From assembly GCF_021654775.1 (NCBI RefSeq), contig NZ_AP025343.1:4183501-4247500 (forward strand): DNA of 64,000 nucleotides, in the 5' to 3' direction. Numbering within the stretch: position 1 is the stretch's first letter; every line of letters begins with the position of its first letter. Positions 53,388-62,648 of this stretch are shown piece after piece. The translations under genes were made by a program, and so were the position numbers. The notes under the pieces are model-generated. The model ran no database searches, was not told the origin of the DNA, and saw only the letters and a list, made by a program, of their open reading frames with translations. The stretch is from Paenibacillus azoreducens (lineage in GTDB: Bacteria; Bacillota; Bacilli; Paenibacillales; Paenibacillaceae).

Positions 53388-54986
53388 TTACTGAATTTGG
53401 GCGGATTGCTGCCTGAACTGCTGCGGAGAAACCTGATATACTTTTCTGAACATCTTAGAGAAATGAGAAAAGTTATGGTAGCCGAAGGTTTTGGCCACAT
53501 CCGAAATCGGAATGCTTGTCGTCGTGATGAGATCTTTTGCCAGCGACATGCGGACATGCAGGATATAATCCGTGATGGACTCGCCTACCTCGCGTTTAAA
53601 CAGGCGGGATAGATAAGCCGGATTGAGATGCACGTAACTGGCAAGCTGTTCCCTTGTGATCTGCTCGCCCAGATTCTCCGTAATATAGTATTTCACCCGC
53701 TGGATGACGGAATGGTTTTGGTGCAATTGATCGTAGATGATCCGGACCAACTGGAGGGACAAGGCTTCCATTTGCTGAAGATTTCGCGGCTGGGCGCTTA
53801 AGAGAAGTCCCTCTTGATCCTGGAACAATTCGAAGGCGGAAAGCCCATTTTTATGGAGAATATAATGTACCATCTGCATGAACTCGTGACGGAATCCCTC
53901 CAGTTCATTCAGGGAAAGACCTGGCATCTTTCCCATCTCCGTTATCCGAGAGCGGATCTCCCGCTGCAGTTCCTCCAGCTTGCCCTGTTCCAGCAGAATC
54001 GTCCACGTCGAAATCCGCGGGATCATTGCTTTGATGGATTGCGTGCCTTGCGCCGCCAAGGTGTACACTTGATTGGATTTATTCAAATTATTGTATTCCA
54101 TCTCCAGCAATTGCCCGTACGTATCCGCAATATCGTAGATCGACGAGCTTTTGCCGATATAACACGATAGGTTGCAGCCAAAATAATGATGGCAATTCCG
54201 GATATATTTTTCACAGCGTGCATGGATATCAAAATCGCCATCTGCCTGCCCATCCTCTCCGAAGGCTATCACGACATTGACGCCTTGTTTGGTCTGAATA
54301 ACCTCGCCCTTTCCGGATGGAAGCAGCATCTCGGATGCGCCTTTGCGAATGGCATACTCCATGATCTCCTCATCTTTGGTACTGAACTCACGCAGCCAGG
54401 ATTCCACGCTGACCAGAATGGGAAGGAATACCGCATGCTGTAGTTCCATAAGCTCATGCTCTTCCAAAATGCCGACGACATTGTTCGGCGAACAAACGAC
54501 TCTGCCTGATAATAGATCATTCCAAAATTTATCCGTAATAAGAGACTTCTTTTTGCGCCATCTCTCATAATACGGCTTGTATTGCTCACGGAGCATATGT
54601 AATTCGCGTTCCTGTTTGATCGATCTTAAGGCCTTGGCAATCGTATCCTGAAGTACATCGAATTCGATCGGCTTTAACAGATAGTCGAAGCCATCCAACT
54701 GAATGGCTCTTTTCATGAAATCGAAATCGGAATGGGCTGTCAGGAAAATCGTCTCCGTCTCGGGCGAGATCTCATTCACCCGCTCCAACAGCTCGATACC
54801 TGTTCCTTTGGGCATTTCAATGTCGCAAATCATCACATCAACCGGAGTACGTTCAAACACCCGCAGCGCGTCCCGCATATTGTAGGCCTCGTATACCTCG
54901 GATACCTGCAATTCCTGCCACTTTACGCCGCTTTTGATTCCCATAACCGCATAAATCTCATCGTCGACGATCAATGCCTTATACAT
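53388..54986 (-). CDS. Response regulator, YesN type (second system)
   Basis: A 532-residue regulator. Receiver domain (ALIVDDEIY; phospho-acceptor in DVMICDIEMP at about residue 55; FDYLLKPIEF) followed by a central domain of about 280 residues and a C-terminal AraC-type DNA-binding domain (VHLNPAYLSRLFKREVGESI, AKTFGYHNFSHFSKMFRKVY). ATG 54986 has AATGGAGGT upstream; a TTG at 55004 lies before that site. The kinase stop is at 55001, 14 bp upstream. Probably activates the binding protein and permeases at 56996-60719. Confidence 0.94.
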   Translation of the reverse strand: MYKALIVDDEIYAVMGIKSGVKWQELQVSEVYEAYNMRDALRVFERTPVDVMICDIEMPKGTGIELLERVNEISPETETIFLTAHSDFDFMKRAIQLDGFDYLLKPIEFDVLQDTIAKALRSIKQERELHMLREQYKPYYERWRKKKSLITDKFWNDLLSGRVVCSPNNVVGILEEHELMELQHAVFLPILVSVESWLREFSTKDEEIMEYAIRKGASEMLLPSGKGEVIQTKQGVNVVIAFGEDGQADGDFDIHARCEKYIRNCHHYFGCNLSCYIGKSSSIYDIADTYGQLLEMEYNNLNKSNQVYTLAAQGTQSIKAMIPRISTWTILLEQGKLEELQREIRSRITEMGKMPGLSLNELEGFRHEFMQMVHYILHKNGLSAFELFQDQEGLLLSAQPRNLQQMEALSLQLVRIIYDQLHQNHSVIQRVKYYITENLGEQITREQLASYVHLNPAYLSRLFKREVGESITDYILHVRMSLAKDLITTTSIPISDVAKTFGYHNFSHFSKMFRKVYQVSPQQFRQQSAQIQ

Positions 54987-55000
54987 AGCACTACCTCCAT

Positions 55001-56752
55001 TCAATATGAAGTGAACTGCTCTACCGTCCGGAAAGGAAGTACGATTCGAACCCTTGCCCCTGCGCCTGGTGCATTATCGAATTCAAGCTGGCTTTTTTGC
55101 CCGAATATATGTTTTAGCCGATACTGTACATTGGAAATCCCCAAATGCTCCCCGTTTTGATTTTCCTTATAACCCCCTGACTGCAGCTGCTCCAGCACCT
55201 CTTGGGAAAAGCCGTTGCCGTTGTCCCATATGACCATTTCCACCTGTTCCTCTTCAAACAAGCGAATGTCAATGGCGATATGGAACGGATGGTCCATGAA
55301 ATCAAAGCCATATTTGATGGCGTTTTCGATAAAAGGCTGAATCAGCAGCGGTGGAATCGCCGCCTTTTCCGCGCCGTTCGAAATACGAATTTCATAAGTG
55401 ATGCGTTCCGGAAAGCGAACCTGCTGGATTTTGATATAACTCTCCATATGCTCCATTTCTTCCGCAACCGTCACTGCCACCTGGTTGGTTTTGGTCGTGA
55501 AACGGAAATATTTTACCAAGTTCATGCACATGAGCTGGATGACGCTGTAATTTTTAATCTCCGCCAGATTGTATACGATGTTGATGGAGTTCAATAGAAA
55601 ATGAGGGTTGATCTGAAGCTGCAAATGTTTGAGTTCCGCTTTATGCGCTTTGATCTGTTCTTCATACACGCTGATTTTCAGCCGATGAATTTCGGATGCC
55701 ATACTGTTAAAGGTTTCGTTGATGATCGCGAATTCTTTTGACTTTGAGGATTGAAGCCGGGTATCCCAGTCGCCATGTTTAATTCTCCGCATCCCGCGAA
55801 CCAGATTGTTCATGGGCTTTAGGATAATATCATTGAGATAAACCAGATAAATGAACAAAATAATGAGCGCAATCCCGGAAATAATCAGAATCCCTCTGCG
55901 GAAATGATATAAATTTTTCAGCATCTGGGACTCCGGAATAAACGCGCTTAAAATGACGTCCGTTCCCTGGATCTGATTCATAACGACGATATATTTGCGG
56001 TCATCCGTTTCTACAACCTGGTATACCTCATTGGATTCAGGTGCAAGCGAGGGGTCCAGGCGGCTCGGACCAATCCCAGGCGAACTCGTGATCAGTTCCC
56101 CCTCAGAACTCGCGAAACCGGCAAAACCATCCTCCAAATGGATCAGATCCAGCGGGATCATTAAATTTTCAAGCTCCACAAAAGCCCCAAGATAGAAATT
56201 GTCTCCCGTATCAACAAGCCGGATTAAGGCGTATTTCCCCCGGCTGTACTCGGTAGCTTTCCATTCCCGGAAATAACCGCTCTCCGGACGGACCTCCTTG
56301 ACCAGCTTCTCAATGGTGGTTTTGATGGCCATAAACTCTTCATAGGATTTCGTTTTGATCGGCGTGGTGAATAAATCCTGTTTTTGCACTGAATAGATAA
56401 ATTGCAGATCGACGCTGTTGTCGAACCGGTGGTACCTCGTGAATGTGTTCAATATCCTGGCTTTGGCCAGGTAATATTCGTCGGGATCGTGAAGCAGCTG
56501 CGAAAGGGCGGCGATATTGGGATCTTCCACGGCGATATTATAGAGAAAATTCGTTTCCTTGTTCAAAGCCGCTTCGATCTGGTGGGAATACAATATCATT
56601 GAGTTTTTATTCGAATCCGCCACCTGCTCCCGGATCGTATTGGATGCATAATAATTGTTGTAGAGCAGAAGCCCTACCAGAGGAACCGCAATCGTCACGA
56701 AACCGATGATTAACTTGAAGCGAAGCGAATGTTTAATATTCAACATATTCAT
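55001..56752 (-). CDS. Sensor histidine kinase, YesM type (second system)
   Basis: A 583-residue kinase with a first membrane helix at about residues 12-31, an extracellular sensing domain of about 250 residues, a second helix near 290 (GILIISGIALIILFIYLVYL), a HAMP domain, the phospho-acceptor His in LQINPHFLLNSINI and the ATP-binding domain (QPFIENAIKYGF, IWDNGNGF). The ribosome binding site is weak; ATG 56752 or 56746 could be used. It lies just before the partner regulator and downstream of a binding-protein gene, the usual arrangement for sugar-sensing YesM kinases. Confidence 0.93.
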   Translation of the reverse strand: MNMLNIKHSLRFKLIIGFVTIAVPLVGLLLYNNYYASNTIREQVADSNKNSMILYSHQIEAALNKETNFLYNIAVEDPNIAALSQLLHDPDEYYLAKARILNTFTRYHRFDNSVDLQFIYSVQKQDLFTTPIKTKSYEEFMAIKTTIEKLVKEVRPESGYFREWKATEYSRGKYALIRLVDTGDNFYLGAFVELENLMIPLDLIHLEDGFAGFASSEGELITSSPGIGPSRLDPSLAPESNEVYQVVETDDRKYIVVMNQIQGTDVILSAFIPESQMLKNLYHFRRGILIISGIALIILFIYLVYLNDIILKPMNNLVRGMRRIKHGDWDTRLQSSKSKEFAIINETFNSMASEIHRLKISVYEEQIKAHKAELKHLQLQINPHFLLNSINIVYNLAEIKNYSVIQLMCMNLVKYFRFTTKTNQVAVTVAEEMEHMESYIKIQQVRFPERITYEIRISNGAEKAAIPPLLIQPFIENAIKYGFDFMDHPFHIAIDIRLFEEEQVEMVIWDNGNGFSQEVLEQLQSGGYKENQNGEHLGISNVQYRLKHIFGQKSQLEFDNAPGAGARVRIVLPFRTVEQFTSY

Positions 56753-56923
56753 AAAAGGACCCCGGCTTTATTAAAAGTTATAGAGGTTGTTCAAAAAGTC
56801 CGCGTTTGATAAGAAAGCCTAATGGAGGCAACATCAAGGTTGAGCGACCGCGATGCATAGGTACTTATAGGAAAGTCCAGTGTTTCCTGGATTCATAACT
56901 TGAGTATAGATATTCACGAAAAA

Positions 56924-56980
56924 AAAGGGAATCCCTGCGTAGGACCTTCAATGAACAGTCCCGGCTTCCGAATTCCCTTT
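56924..56980. terminator. Terminator between binding protein and kinase genes
   Basis: AAAGGGAAT (56924-56932) pairs with ATTCCCTTT (56972-56980); A-runs and T-runs flank both sides, so it can work in either direction. It ends the binding-protein transcript. Confidence 0.75.
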
Positions 56981-56995
56981 TTTTCGAATCATCTC

Positions 56996-58537
56996 TTACT
57001 TGCTCTGAGTCTGGGCCCATTCCGCCAGCTGCTTTTCCACTTCGGCCTTGATTTTATCGAAGCCTGCAGCCTTGCGTTTTTCCTTCCACTTCTCAATGAT
57101 CTTCTCCGGTTCCACGGCTCCGGATCTAAGCGTTGCTCCGAACTCCTTCTCCACGTTCGCCAGCGAAGCCATCTCCGATTTGACAGGCTCCTGGTTAAAC
57201 GCGAATCCAAGTGCGATGGAATGCTCGGCCCGCTCATTGAACTTCTGGAATTCTTCCCACTTGTTCGGATCTTCATTGGCCCACAGATAGGAGTTGAACT
57301 GATTGCCGAACATCCAGCCTCCCGGATTCGGATAGGTCTGATTGTCGGCGTTTACCCCTTGCGGAAAATCGATGACGTTCTCGGATTTCTTGACATAATG
57401 TTTGCCTTCAATGCCCCAATCCAGCATGTTGAGCAGCTTCGGATCGCTGTACAGCAGATTCAGGAACATCATCGCTCTTGCCGGATCTTTGGAAGTACGC
57501 GAAATGCCGAGCATAGCGCCTTGCGCGTCGCCGGTCGTCGTAAACGGCTCTGCCGTTTCGACCTGAACCACATCAACCCCGAAGCCCAAGCTCATTTCTT
57601 TGTCTTTGCCCGGCTTCAAGGATTGGGCTACTGCAAACGCTTTGCCGGCTTTGATCATATTCATGCCTTGGTCCGAGTCCGAAGTTAAAATATCTTTGTC
57701 AAACCAGCCGTTTTGATTCCACTGGTGCATGCGTTTATAAAATTCGATAAACTTGGGATCCTCTAGCGTGTCGATTGCTTTAATTTCTTTGCTGCCGCGC
57801 GGGATGGCGAGGTTGGCCACAATGCCGTCATAATTGGCCGCTTCCCAAATATTCGTAAATTTGCTTGAAACGATTGGCGTTACCCCGGGTTCATTTTCTT
57901 TAATCGTCTTGAACATCGCTTCCATGTCTTCCAGCGATTTGACGCCTTTTGTATCAAACTTGTATTTGTCCACAAGCTTCTTGTCCAGCAGAAAACCAAA
58001 GCCCTGCCCGAATTCCTTTTTGGTCGGAAGCGCAAACAGCTTGCCGCCGATGCGGGAACCTTTAATAAAATCATCGCCGAGGATTCCCGGAATATCTTTG
58101 CCGTACTTGGCCATCAAGTCGTCCAGCTCCAGATACTGCCCTTTGGCGGCATCTTTAGGATATGAAAACCAGCTTGCCGTGAACATCAGGTCGAACGGTT
58201 CATTGGATATTTTCATCAAATTCGTTTTATCATCCCAGGACGCCCATTCAATCGGTTTGAGTTCGATCGTGGCATTGATTTTTTCCGTCAAGTATTTGCT
58301 CATTTCATCCTGGACAAGCTGCAGATCCTTGGGAGCTGAGGCCGGATAAACCAATGTAATTTTGTAAGGACTCAGCGAAGATGAATCCGACTTTTCTCCG
58401 TTCGCCCCGGATTCCGTTTTGGTGTCCGCTCCGCCCGTTTGGTCTGCCGTTTTGTTTGAATCCCCCTTGCCGCAGCCGGTTAATGCCAACATGCCGCATA
58501 ACATGATCATAAGTATCAAATGATGAGCTTTTTTCAT
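56996..58537 (-). CDS. Extracellular solute-binding lipoprotein (second importer)
   Basis: A 513-residue lipoprotein: signal peptide MKKAHHLILMIMLCGMLALTG, lipobox LTGC (Cys22), a Ser/Thr/Glu-rich linker and a two-lobe binding domain. The size fits the large oligosaccharide-binding group. ATG 58537 has GAGAGGAGAACA upstream, giving a proper signal peptide; longer forms are not supported. It lies downstream of its two permeases, separated by a 330-bp spacer holding an expanded repeat element, so it may also be transcribed alone. Ligand unknown. Confidence 0.92.
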   Translation of the reverse strand: MKKAHHLILMIMLCGMLALTGCGKGDSNKTADQTGGADTKTESGANGEKSDSSSLSPYKITLVYPASAPKDLQLVQDEMSKYLTEKINATIELKPIEWASWDDKTNLMKISNEPFDLMFTASWFSYPKDAAKGQYLELDDLMAKYGKDIPGILGDDFIKGSRIGGKLFALPTKKEFGQGFGFLLDKKLVDKYKFDTKGVKSLEDMEAMFKTIKENEPGVTPIVSSKFTNIWEAANYDGIVANLAIPRGSKEIKAIDTLEDPKFIEFYKRMHQWNQNGWFDKDILTSDSDQGMNMIKAGKAFAVAQSLKPGKDKEMSLGFGVDVVQVETAEPFTTTGDAQGAMLGISRTSKDPARAMMFLNLLYSDPKLLNMLDWGIEGKHYVKKSENVIDFPQGVNADNQTYPNPGGWMFGNQFNSYLWANEDPNKWEEFQKFNERAEHSIALGFAFNQEPVKSEMASLANVEKEFGATLRSGAVEPEKIIEKWKEKRKAAGFDKIKAEVEKQLAEWAQTQSK

Positions 58538-58620
58538 ATTTTCCGGTGTTCTCCTCTCAATTTTTAACTTGGGCAAGCTTTATTGGAGCTTCCGTCAACC
58601 CTGCCAGCCCCACCTCCTTT

Positions 58621-58816
58621 AAATAACCCCGCAAAGAGTATCGGAAAGAAGTCCGACGCCTCCCACAGAGGCGCTTTTGCGGAGCAAAAGTACTGAGAGT
58701 ATCGGAAAGAAGTCCGGGCGCCTCACAAAGAGGAGCGCTTTTGCGGAGCAAAAGTACGGAGTGGAGCCATTGCTTCGCTGCTTATTCCAAATACTTTGCG
58801 GGGACCCCCAATAAAC
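58621..58816. repeat. Dispersed hairpin repeat, copy B, with two tandem inserts
   Basis: The outer arms AACCCCGCAAAG (58624-58636) and CTTTGCGGGG (58794-58803) match the copy at 34612-34684. Inserted between them are two tandem units, 58636-58694 and 58697-58757 (start offset 61 bp), each holding two hairpins: CGCCTC...GAGGCG and CTTTTGC-GGA-GCAAAAG. A promoter or terminator role for the downstream binding-protein gene is possible. Confidence 0.85.
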
Positions 58817-58870
58817 TCATGAAACAAGGCAGTGATGTTTACTTTCCGATATGTTAAAAAGCCGCTTGGT

Positions 58871-59770
58871 TTAACCCTTCACTGCGCCGCTTGTAATTCC
58901 GCTGATGTAATACTTTTGAAAAAACGGGTAAGCGAACAATAAAGGGGCAATTCCGACGATCGCGAGCGCCATGCGGACGGTTTCCCTCGGCATCTTGGCG
59001 AGCAGGTCCCCGACCTGGGCCGAGCTGTTGGATTTCATCAGCAAATACTGAATGTTCGTAAGCGTCTTGGTCATGAGGTACTGGATGTTATACAACTCCG
59101 GTTTATCAATGAACAGCATGCAGTTGTACCAGTCATTCCAATAAGATAGCGTGTTGAACAAGCCAATCGTCGCCATAATCGGCAGGGAGAGCGGAACCAC
59201 GATGCTGAAAAATATTTTCAGTTCGCTTGCGCCGTCAATCGTTGCAGATTCAATGACGGACTCCGGAATGCTTGAGGCAAAAAAGCTCCGCATCAAAAGC
59301 ACGTTAAAAGCACTTAACAGCAAATTCGGAATGATCATCGCCATAATCGTATTTTTCAAATCAAACATGTTGACATAGGTGATATACCAAGGGACCATTC
59401 CGCCGCCAAACAGCATCGTGAAAAAAATATAAAAGGAAAGCGTGCGTCGGAACGGCAAATCCGGCCTGGACAGCGGGTATGCGAACAAAGCCGTAATCAG
59501 CAGGCTTACCACCGTCCCGACTACTGTAGTCAAAATCGTAACCCCATATGCCTTGGCGATTTCCGAGAAATCATTAAACAAAAATTGATACGCCGAAAAG
59601 CTGATATGGCTCGGGAACAAGGAATATCCGTTCTGTAGGATGGAATCCTCGCTGGAGATGGACACCATAAAAACCAGGATAAACGGCACTAAAGACACGA
59701 TGGTGAACAACCAGAAAAACAGATGGATCAGGGATGGACCTATATATTTCGTCAATTTAAGCTCCTTCAT
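58871..59770 (-). CDS. Carbohydrate ABC transporter permease, YtcP-like (second importer)
   Basis: A 299-residue permease with six helices, EAA loop ESATIDGASELKIFFSIVVP at about residues 190-209 and the characteristic ending FFQKYYISGITSGAVKG. ATG 59770 has GGGAGGGAGAAG upstream; the frame is open back to 59806, overlapping the LplB-like gene. Forms the membrane channel with that protein. No ATPase gene is nearby. Confidence 0.92.
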   Translation of the reverse strand: MKELKLTKYIGPSLIHLFFWLFTIVSLVPFILVFMVSISSEDSILQNGYSLFPSHISFSAYQFLFNDFSEIAKAYGVTILTTVVGTVVSLLITALFAYPLSRPDLPFRRTLSFYIFFTMLFGGGMVPWYITYVNMFDLKNTIMAMIIPNLLLSAFNVLLMRSFFASSIPESVIESATIDGASELKIFFSIVVPLSLPIMATIGLFNTLSYWNDWYNCMLFIDKPELYNIQYLMTKTLTNIQYLLMKSNSSAQVGDLLAKMPRETVRMALAIVGIAPLLFAYPFFQKYYISGITSGAVKG

Positions 59771-59792
59771 TGTCTCTTCTCCCTCCCCCGGA

Positions 59793-60719
59793 TTAAAATA
59801 ATGCATCCCGTTTATTGATGCGTCTGACTGCGGTATTGGCGACCAAGATCAGTACGAAACAAACCACGGATTGATAGAATCCGGCCGCCGTCGACATGCC
59901 GATATCCCCCGATTGGATCATGGCGCGATAGACAAACGTATCGATCGTATTTGTCGTCGGAATCAGCGCGCCCGTGTTCATCGGCACCTGATAGAACAAA
60001 CCGAAATCCGACCGGAGAATGCCGCTTACAGCCAGCAGGGTCATGGTCGTAATGACCGGCAGGATCAGCGGGATCGTAATCCGGGTCATCTGCTTCCATT
60101 TGCTTGCGCCATCGATCGTGGCGGCTTCATAATATTCCTTGTCGATGCCGATAATCGACGCAAAATAAATGATGGACAGATATCCGACGTTCTTCCATGC
60201 ATTAACGATAACCAAAATATAAGGCCAATATTTCGGCTCCCCATACCATGAGATGCCTTCAGAGCCAAACCATTTGATGAGCAGCCTGTTCACGAGCCCG
60301 CTGTCCGCATTTAAAAAGCTGTAGACCAGATACGCAACCACAACCATTGAGATGATATGCGGCAGCAAAAACGTGCTCTGATAGAACCGGCTGATCACTT
60401 TCTCCTTGATTTCGTTGATCAGAAGCGCGACAAATACGGAAAGGATCAAATTCAGCAAAATAAAGACAAAATTGTACAGGAAGGTATTCCGCGTAATGAT
60501 GTAAGCATCCTGCGAGTTAAACAAGAATTTAAAGTTGTCCAATCCCGCCCAATCGCTGCCCCATATGCCATCCACGAAGTTGTAGTTTTTGAATGCCAGA
60601 ATCACGCCGTACATCGGGATATAGTTGTTGATGAACAAATAGACAATCCCCGGCAATGTCATGAGCAGCAGCCACTTGTACTTTTTGAGACTTCTCCTGA
60701 AATGCGATAATTTCCCCAT
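59793..60719 (-). CDS. Carbohydrate ABC transporter permease, LplB-like (second importer)
   Basis: A 308-residue permease with six membrane helices; the EAA loop is EAATIDGASKWKQMTRITIP, about residues 197-216. The N-terminal KKYKWLLLMTLPGIVYLFINNYIP is typical of LplB-type proteins. It is first in the importer operon, divergent from the phosphodiesterase-like gene. A cre-like palindrome lies 27 bp upstream of the start. Confidence 0.93.
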   Translation of the reverse strand: MGKLSHFRRSLKKYKWLLLMTLPGIVYLFINNYIPMYGVILAFKNYNFVDGIWGSDWAGLDNFKFLFNSQDAYIITRNTFLYNFVFILLNLILSVFVALLINEIKEKVISRFYQSTFLLPHIISMVVVAYLVYSFLNADSGLVNRLLIKWFGSEGISWYGEPKYWPYILVIVNAWKNVGYLSIIYFASIIGIDKEYYEAATIDGASKWKQMTRITIPLILPVITTMTLLAVSGILRSDFGLFYQVPMNTGALIPTTNTIDTFVYRAMIQSGDIGMSTAAGFYQSVVCFVLILVANTAVRRINKRDALF

Positions 60720-60745
60720 GTTCCAGCCCCTTCGCTAACCCGTGA

Positions 60746-60759
60746 TGTAAACCTTTACA
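60746..60759. promoter_or_regulatory. cre-like palindrome upstream of the second importer
   Basis: TGTAAACCTTTACA has dyad arms TGTAAA/TTTACA and fits the CcpA cre pattern except for the central CG, here CC. Confidence 0.35.
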
Positions 60760-60937
60760 AAAATAATTTTAAAACGCTGCAATAAGCCAGGCCACTATCA
60801 TGATGACTTTCCGATACCACGATCATGACTTCTTTTAGACAGTTTTGCGGCAAAGATTGACAGCTTTCATCAGACTCATTATGCTAGGGGGGCATCATAA
60901 GCGCTTTCATACATTTGTTAGGGAGGTTTTCAGTTTT

Positions 60938-61768
60938 ATGGGTAACGCGAGAACGATTCAACGGGTGTTCATTCTAGGGATGGACGGGGCCGGAAACTTC
61001 ATTCAACATACGGCGACGCCGAATATCGATGCTTTTTTGAAAAACGGCGCCGTTACTTATAACGCCCAAGCGCAGTCCCCAACCATCAGTGCGGAGTGCT
61101 GGGGATCCATTCTGCATGGGGTCGTGCCGGAAAAACACCAATTAAATAACAAGGTAGCGTCAAGCGGGACGTTTCCTGCCGATTCCCCTTATCCATCCAT
61201 ATTTCGACTGGCGCGGGAAGCTTGGCCGGAAGCAAAGCTGGCAGCCTTTTCGAGCTGGACGCCGATTAACAGCGGAATAATCGAGGAAGAGCTTGGCATA
61301 CATAAAGAGTCCATGCCGGAAGCGGAACTCGTAAGCGCCATCGAGTCGTATTTGGACAAAAACAGGGATGTTAAGCTGCTTTACATGCAGCTGGATGAGC
61401 CGGATGCTTCCGGGCATAAATACGGTTACGGCCCGGATTCACCGGAATATTTAGAGGCTATTTCCAGCATGGACGAATTGATCGGACGCGTGCTCCGCTC
61501 CATCGAAAAAAATGGGCTGCTGGAAGACAGCCTCGTCATTTTGCTTACCGACCATGGCGGCGGCGGTGAAGATCGCTATGACCACGGGAGCGATCATCCG
61601 ATGGATAAGAATGTGTTCTGGGGATGCGTCGGCCCCGGGGTTGCGCCCGGTACGGTTTTGCCGGAGATGTTCATCGTGGATACCGCGGCGATTGCGGCGC
61701 ATGCTTTGGGTCTTCGGCAGCCGGATGCATGGGACGCCAAAGTTCCTGCTTCATTGTTCCGCGCCTAG
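60938..61768 (+). CDS. Alkaline phosphatase superfamily phosphodiesterase/pyrophosphatase-like protein
   Basis: A 276-residue metal-dependent hydrolase of the type I phosphodiesterase/nucleotide pyrophosphatase group. Metal and nucleophile motifs in order: FILGMDGAG (Asp), QSPTISAECWGSILHG (Thr nucleophile), QLDEPDASGHKYG (Asp, His) and LTDHGGGG...DHGSDHP (Asp, His). No signal peptide, so it is likely cytoplasmic. ATG 60938 has GGGAGG upstream; an open frame from 60845 lacks one. The substrate could be a nucleotide, sugar phosphate or phosphodiester; neighbours give no firm clue. Confidence 0.88.
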   Translation: MGNARTIQRVFILGMDGAGNFIQHTATPNIDAFLKNGAVTYNAQAQSPTISAECWGSILHGVVPEKHQLNNKVASSGTFPADSPYPSIFRLAREAWPEAKLAAFSSWTPINSGIIEEELGIHKESMPEAELVSAIESYLDKNRDVKLLYMQLDEPDASGHKYGYGPDSPEYLEAISSMDELIGRVLRSIEKNGLLEDSLVILLTDHGGGGEDRYDHGSDHPMDKNVFWGCVGPGVAPGTVLPEMFIVDTAAIAAHALGLRQPDAWDAKVPASLFRA

Positions 61769-61810
61769 GAAGAAATAACGGAGATATGAAAAAGTTATAG
61801 AGAAAAGAGA

Positions 61811-61838
61811 AACGGGGCCCGTTCTTGCGGGCCCCGTT
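61811..61838. terminator. Bidirectional terminator
   Basis: AACGGGGCCCG-TTCTTG-CGGGCCCCGTT, an 11-bp perfect stem between two convergent genes. Confidence 0.85.
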
Positions 61839-61848
61839 TACGATAGAT

Positions 61849-62319
61849 TTAGTTGAGAGGGAGAGAGTTCAAATCGAGCTCCATTACCAAACCATGAACG
61901 GCTCCTTCCTTATCGATTCGTCCGTTCAAGCGAAACCCTGTAGACTCGTATAATTTCTGGGCATGGGCATTGTCGGGATGAATGCTTAAGTAGATTTTCT
62001 TGCAGTTGTACTGCTGTTCGATATGACGGATCATCAATAGCAAAAAACGTTTGGCGTAGCCTTTCCCCTGATAGGCGCGATCAACCATAAACCGGTCCAG
62101 CCAAGCGCTTTGATCTTCGGCGGAAGGCCAGCCGTACATGGCAAATCCGATCATGGTGTCATTGTCGTACATGGCCACGGATACGGCGTTTTTCTCGTAA
62201 AAGCACTCCGCCATGGAAAATGCATTGCTTTCAATAAAATGCTGCTGCTCCGGGGCAACGGACAAAGCGGTGGCGTTCCGCCAATTATCTTGATTAATTT
62301 CTCTGATGTACAAACTCAT
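61849..62319 (-). CDS. GNAT family N-acetyltransferase (polyamine acetyltransferase-like)
   Basis: A 156-residue GNAT enzyme. Acetyl-CoA motif at about residues 85-97 (DRAYQGKGYAKRF: Q/R-x-x-G-x-G/A), preceded by WLDRFMVD (beta4), and the C-terminal HPDNAHAQKLYESTGF. The N-terminus (YIREINQDNWRNATALSV) and length resemble spermine/spermidine and BltD-type acetyltransferases. GAGAGAGA precedes ATG 62319. Substrate assignment is tentative. Confidence 0.88.
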   Translation of the reverse strand: MSLYIREINQDNWRNATALSVAPEQQHFIESNAFSMAECFYEKNAVSVAMYDNDTMIGFAMYGWPSAEDQSAWLDRFMVDRAYQGKGYAKRFLLLMIRHIEQQYNCKKIYLSIHPDNAHAQKLYESTGFRLNGRIDKEGAVHGLVMELDLNSLPLN

Positions 62320-62428
62320 AAGTCTCTCTCTTTTCTGTGCAAAGTTTTAGAATCTTTATCGGCGTATAATTTCCATGTTCATATTCCCGCATATATCCAG
62401 TTTATCCACAAAACCGTATCGCTTCAAC

Positions 62429-62565
62429 CTAACGAAACTGTGACACGCTATTCAGCCCAATAGAGGTTCATTCGGCCGTATTTCGGGCAAATAACGATTT
62501 GCAGTTTCGTTAGAGTTAATTCGGCTCTGTTTTTGCGCTTATAACGCTCCCCAGTTTCGTTAGCC
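62429..62565. repeat. Spaced-motif dyad element, family 2, copy B (core CAGTTTCGTTAG)
   Basis: Inverted CTAACGAAACTG at 62429-62440, then direct CAGTTTCGTTAG at 62502-62513 and 62552-62563 (start spacings 73 and 50 bp). It aligns with 21798-21935 along its whole length. Confidence 0.88.
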
Positions 62566-62590
62566 GATTTTCTTCCCGCCAAGCTGAAAA

Positions 62591-62609
62591 AGCCCGACCG
62601 TGTCGGGCT
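62591..62609 (-). terminator. Terminator of the RidA gene
   Basis: Minus-strand AGCCCGAC-ACG-GTCGGGCT followed by TTTTC, about 40 bp past the stop; a second GCCCGGCC/GGCCGGGC pairing lies just upstream. Confidence 0.85.
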
Positions 62610-62648
62610 TTGGCCGGGCTTTTCGCTGTAACTCCTAATCGTGGATCT

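Noticed and set aside
56785..56880. Insertion-sequence end near GAGGTTGTTCAAAAAGTCC
   Set aside because: The string resembles ends seen near some insertion sequences, but there is no inverted partner, no target duplication and no transposase.
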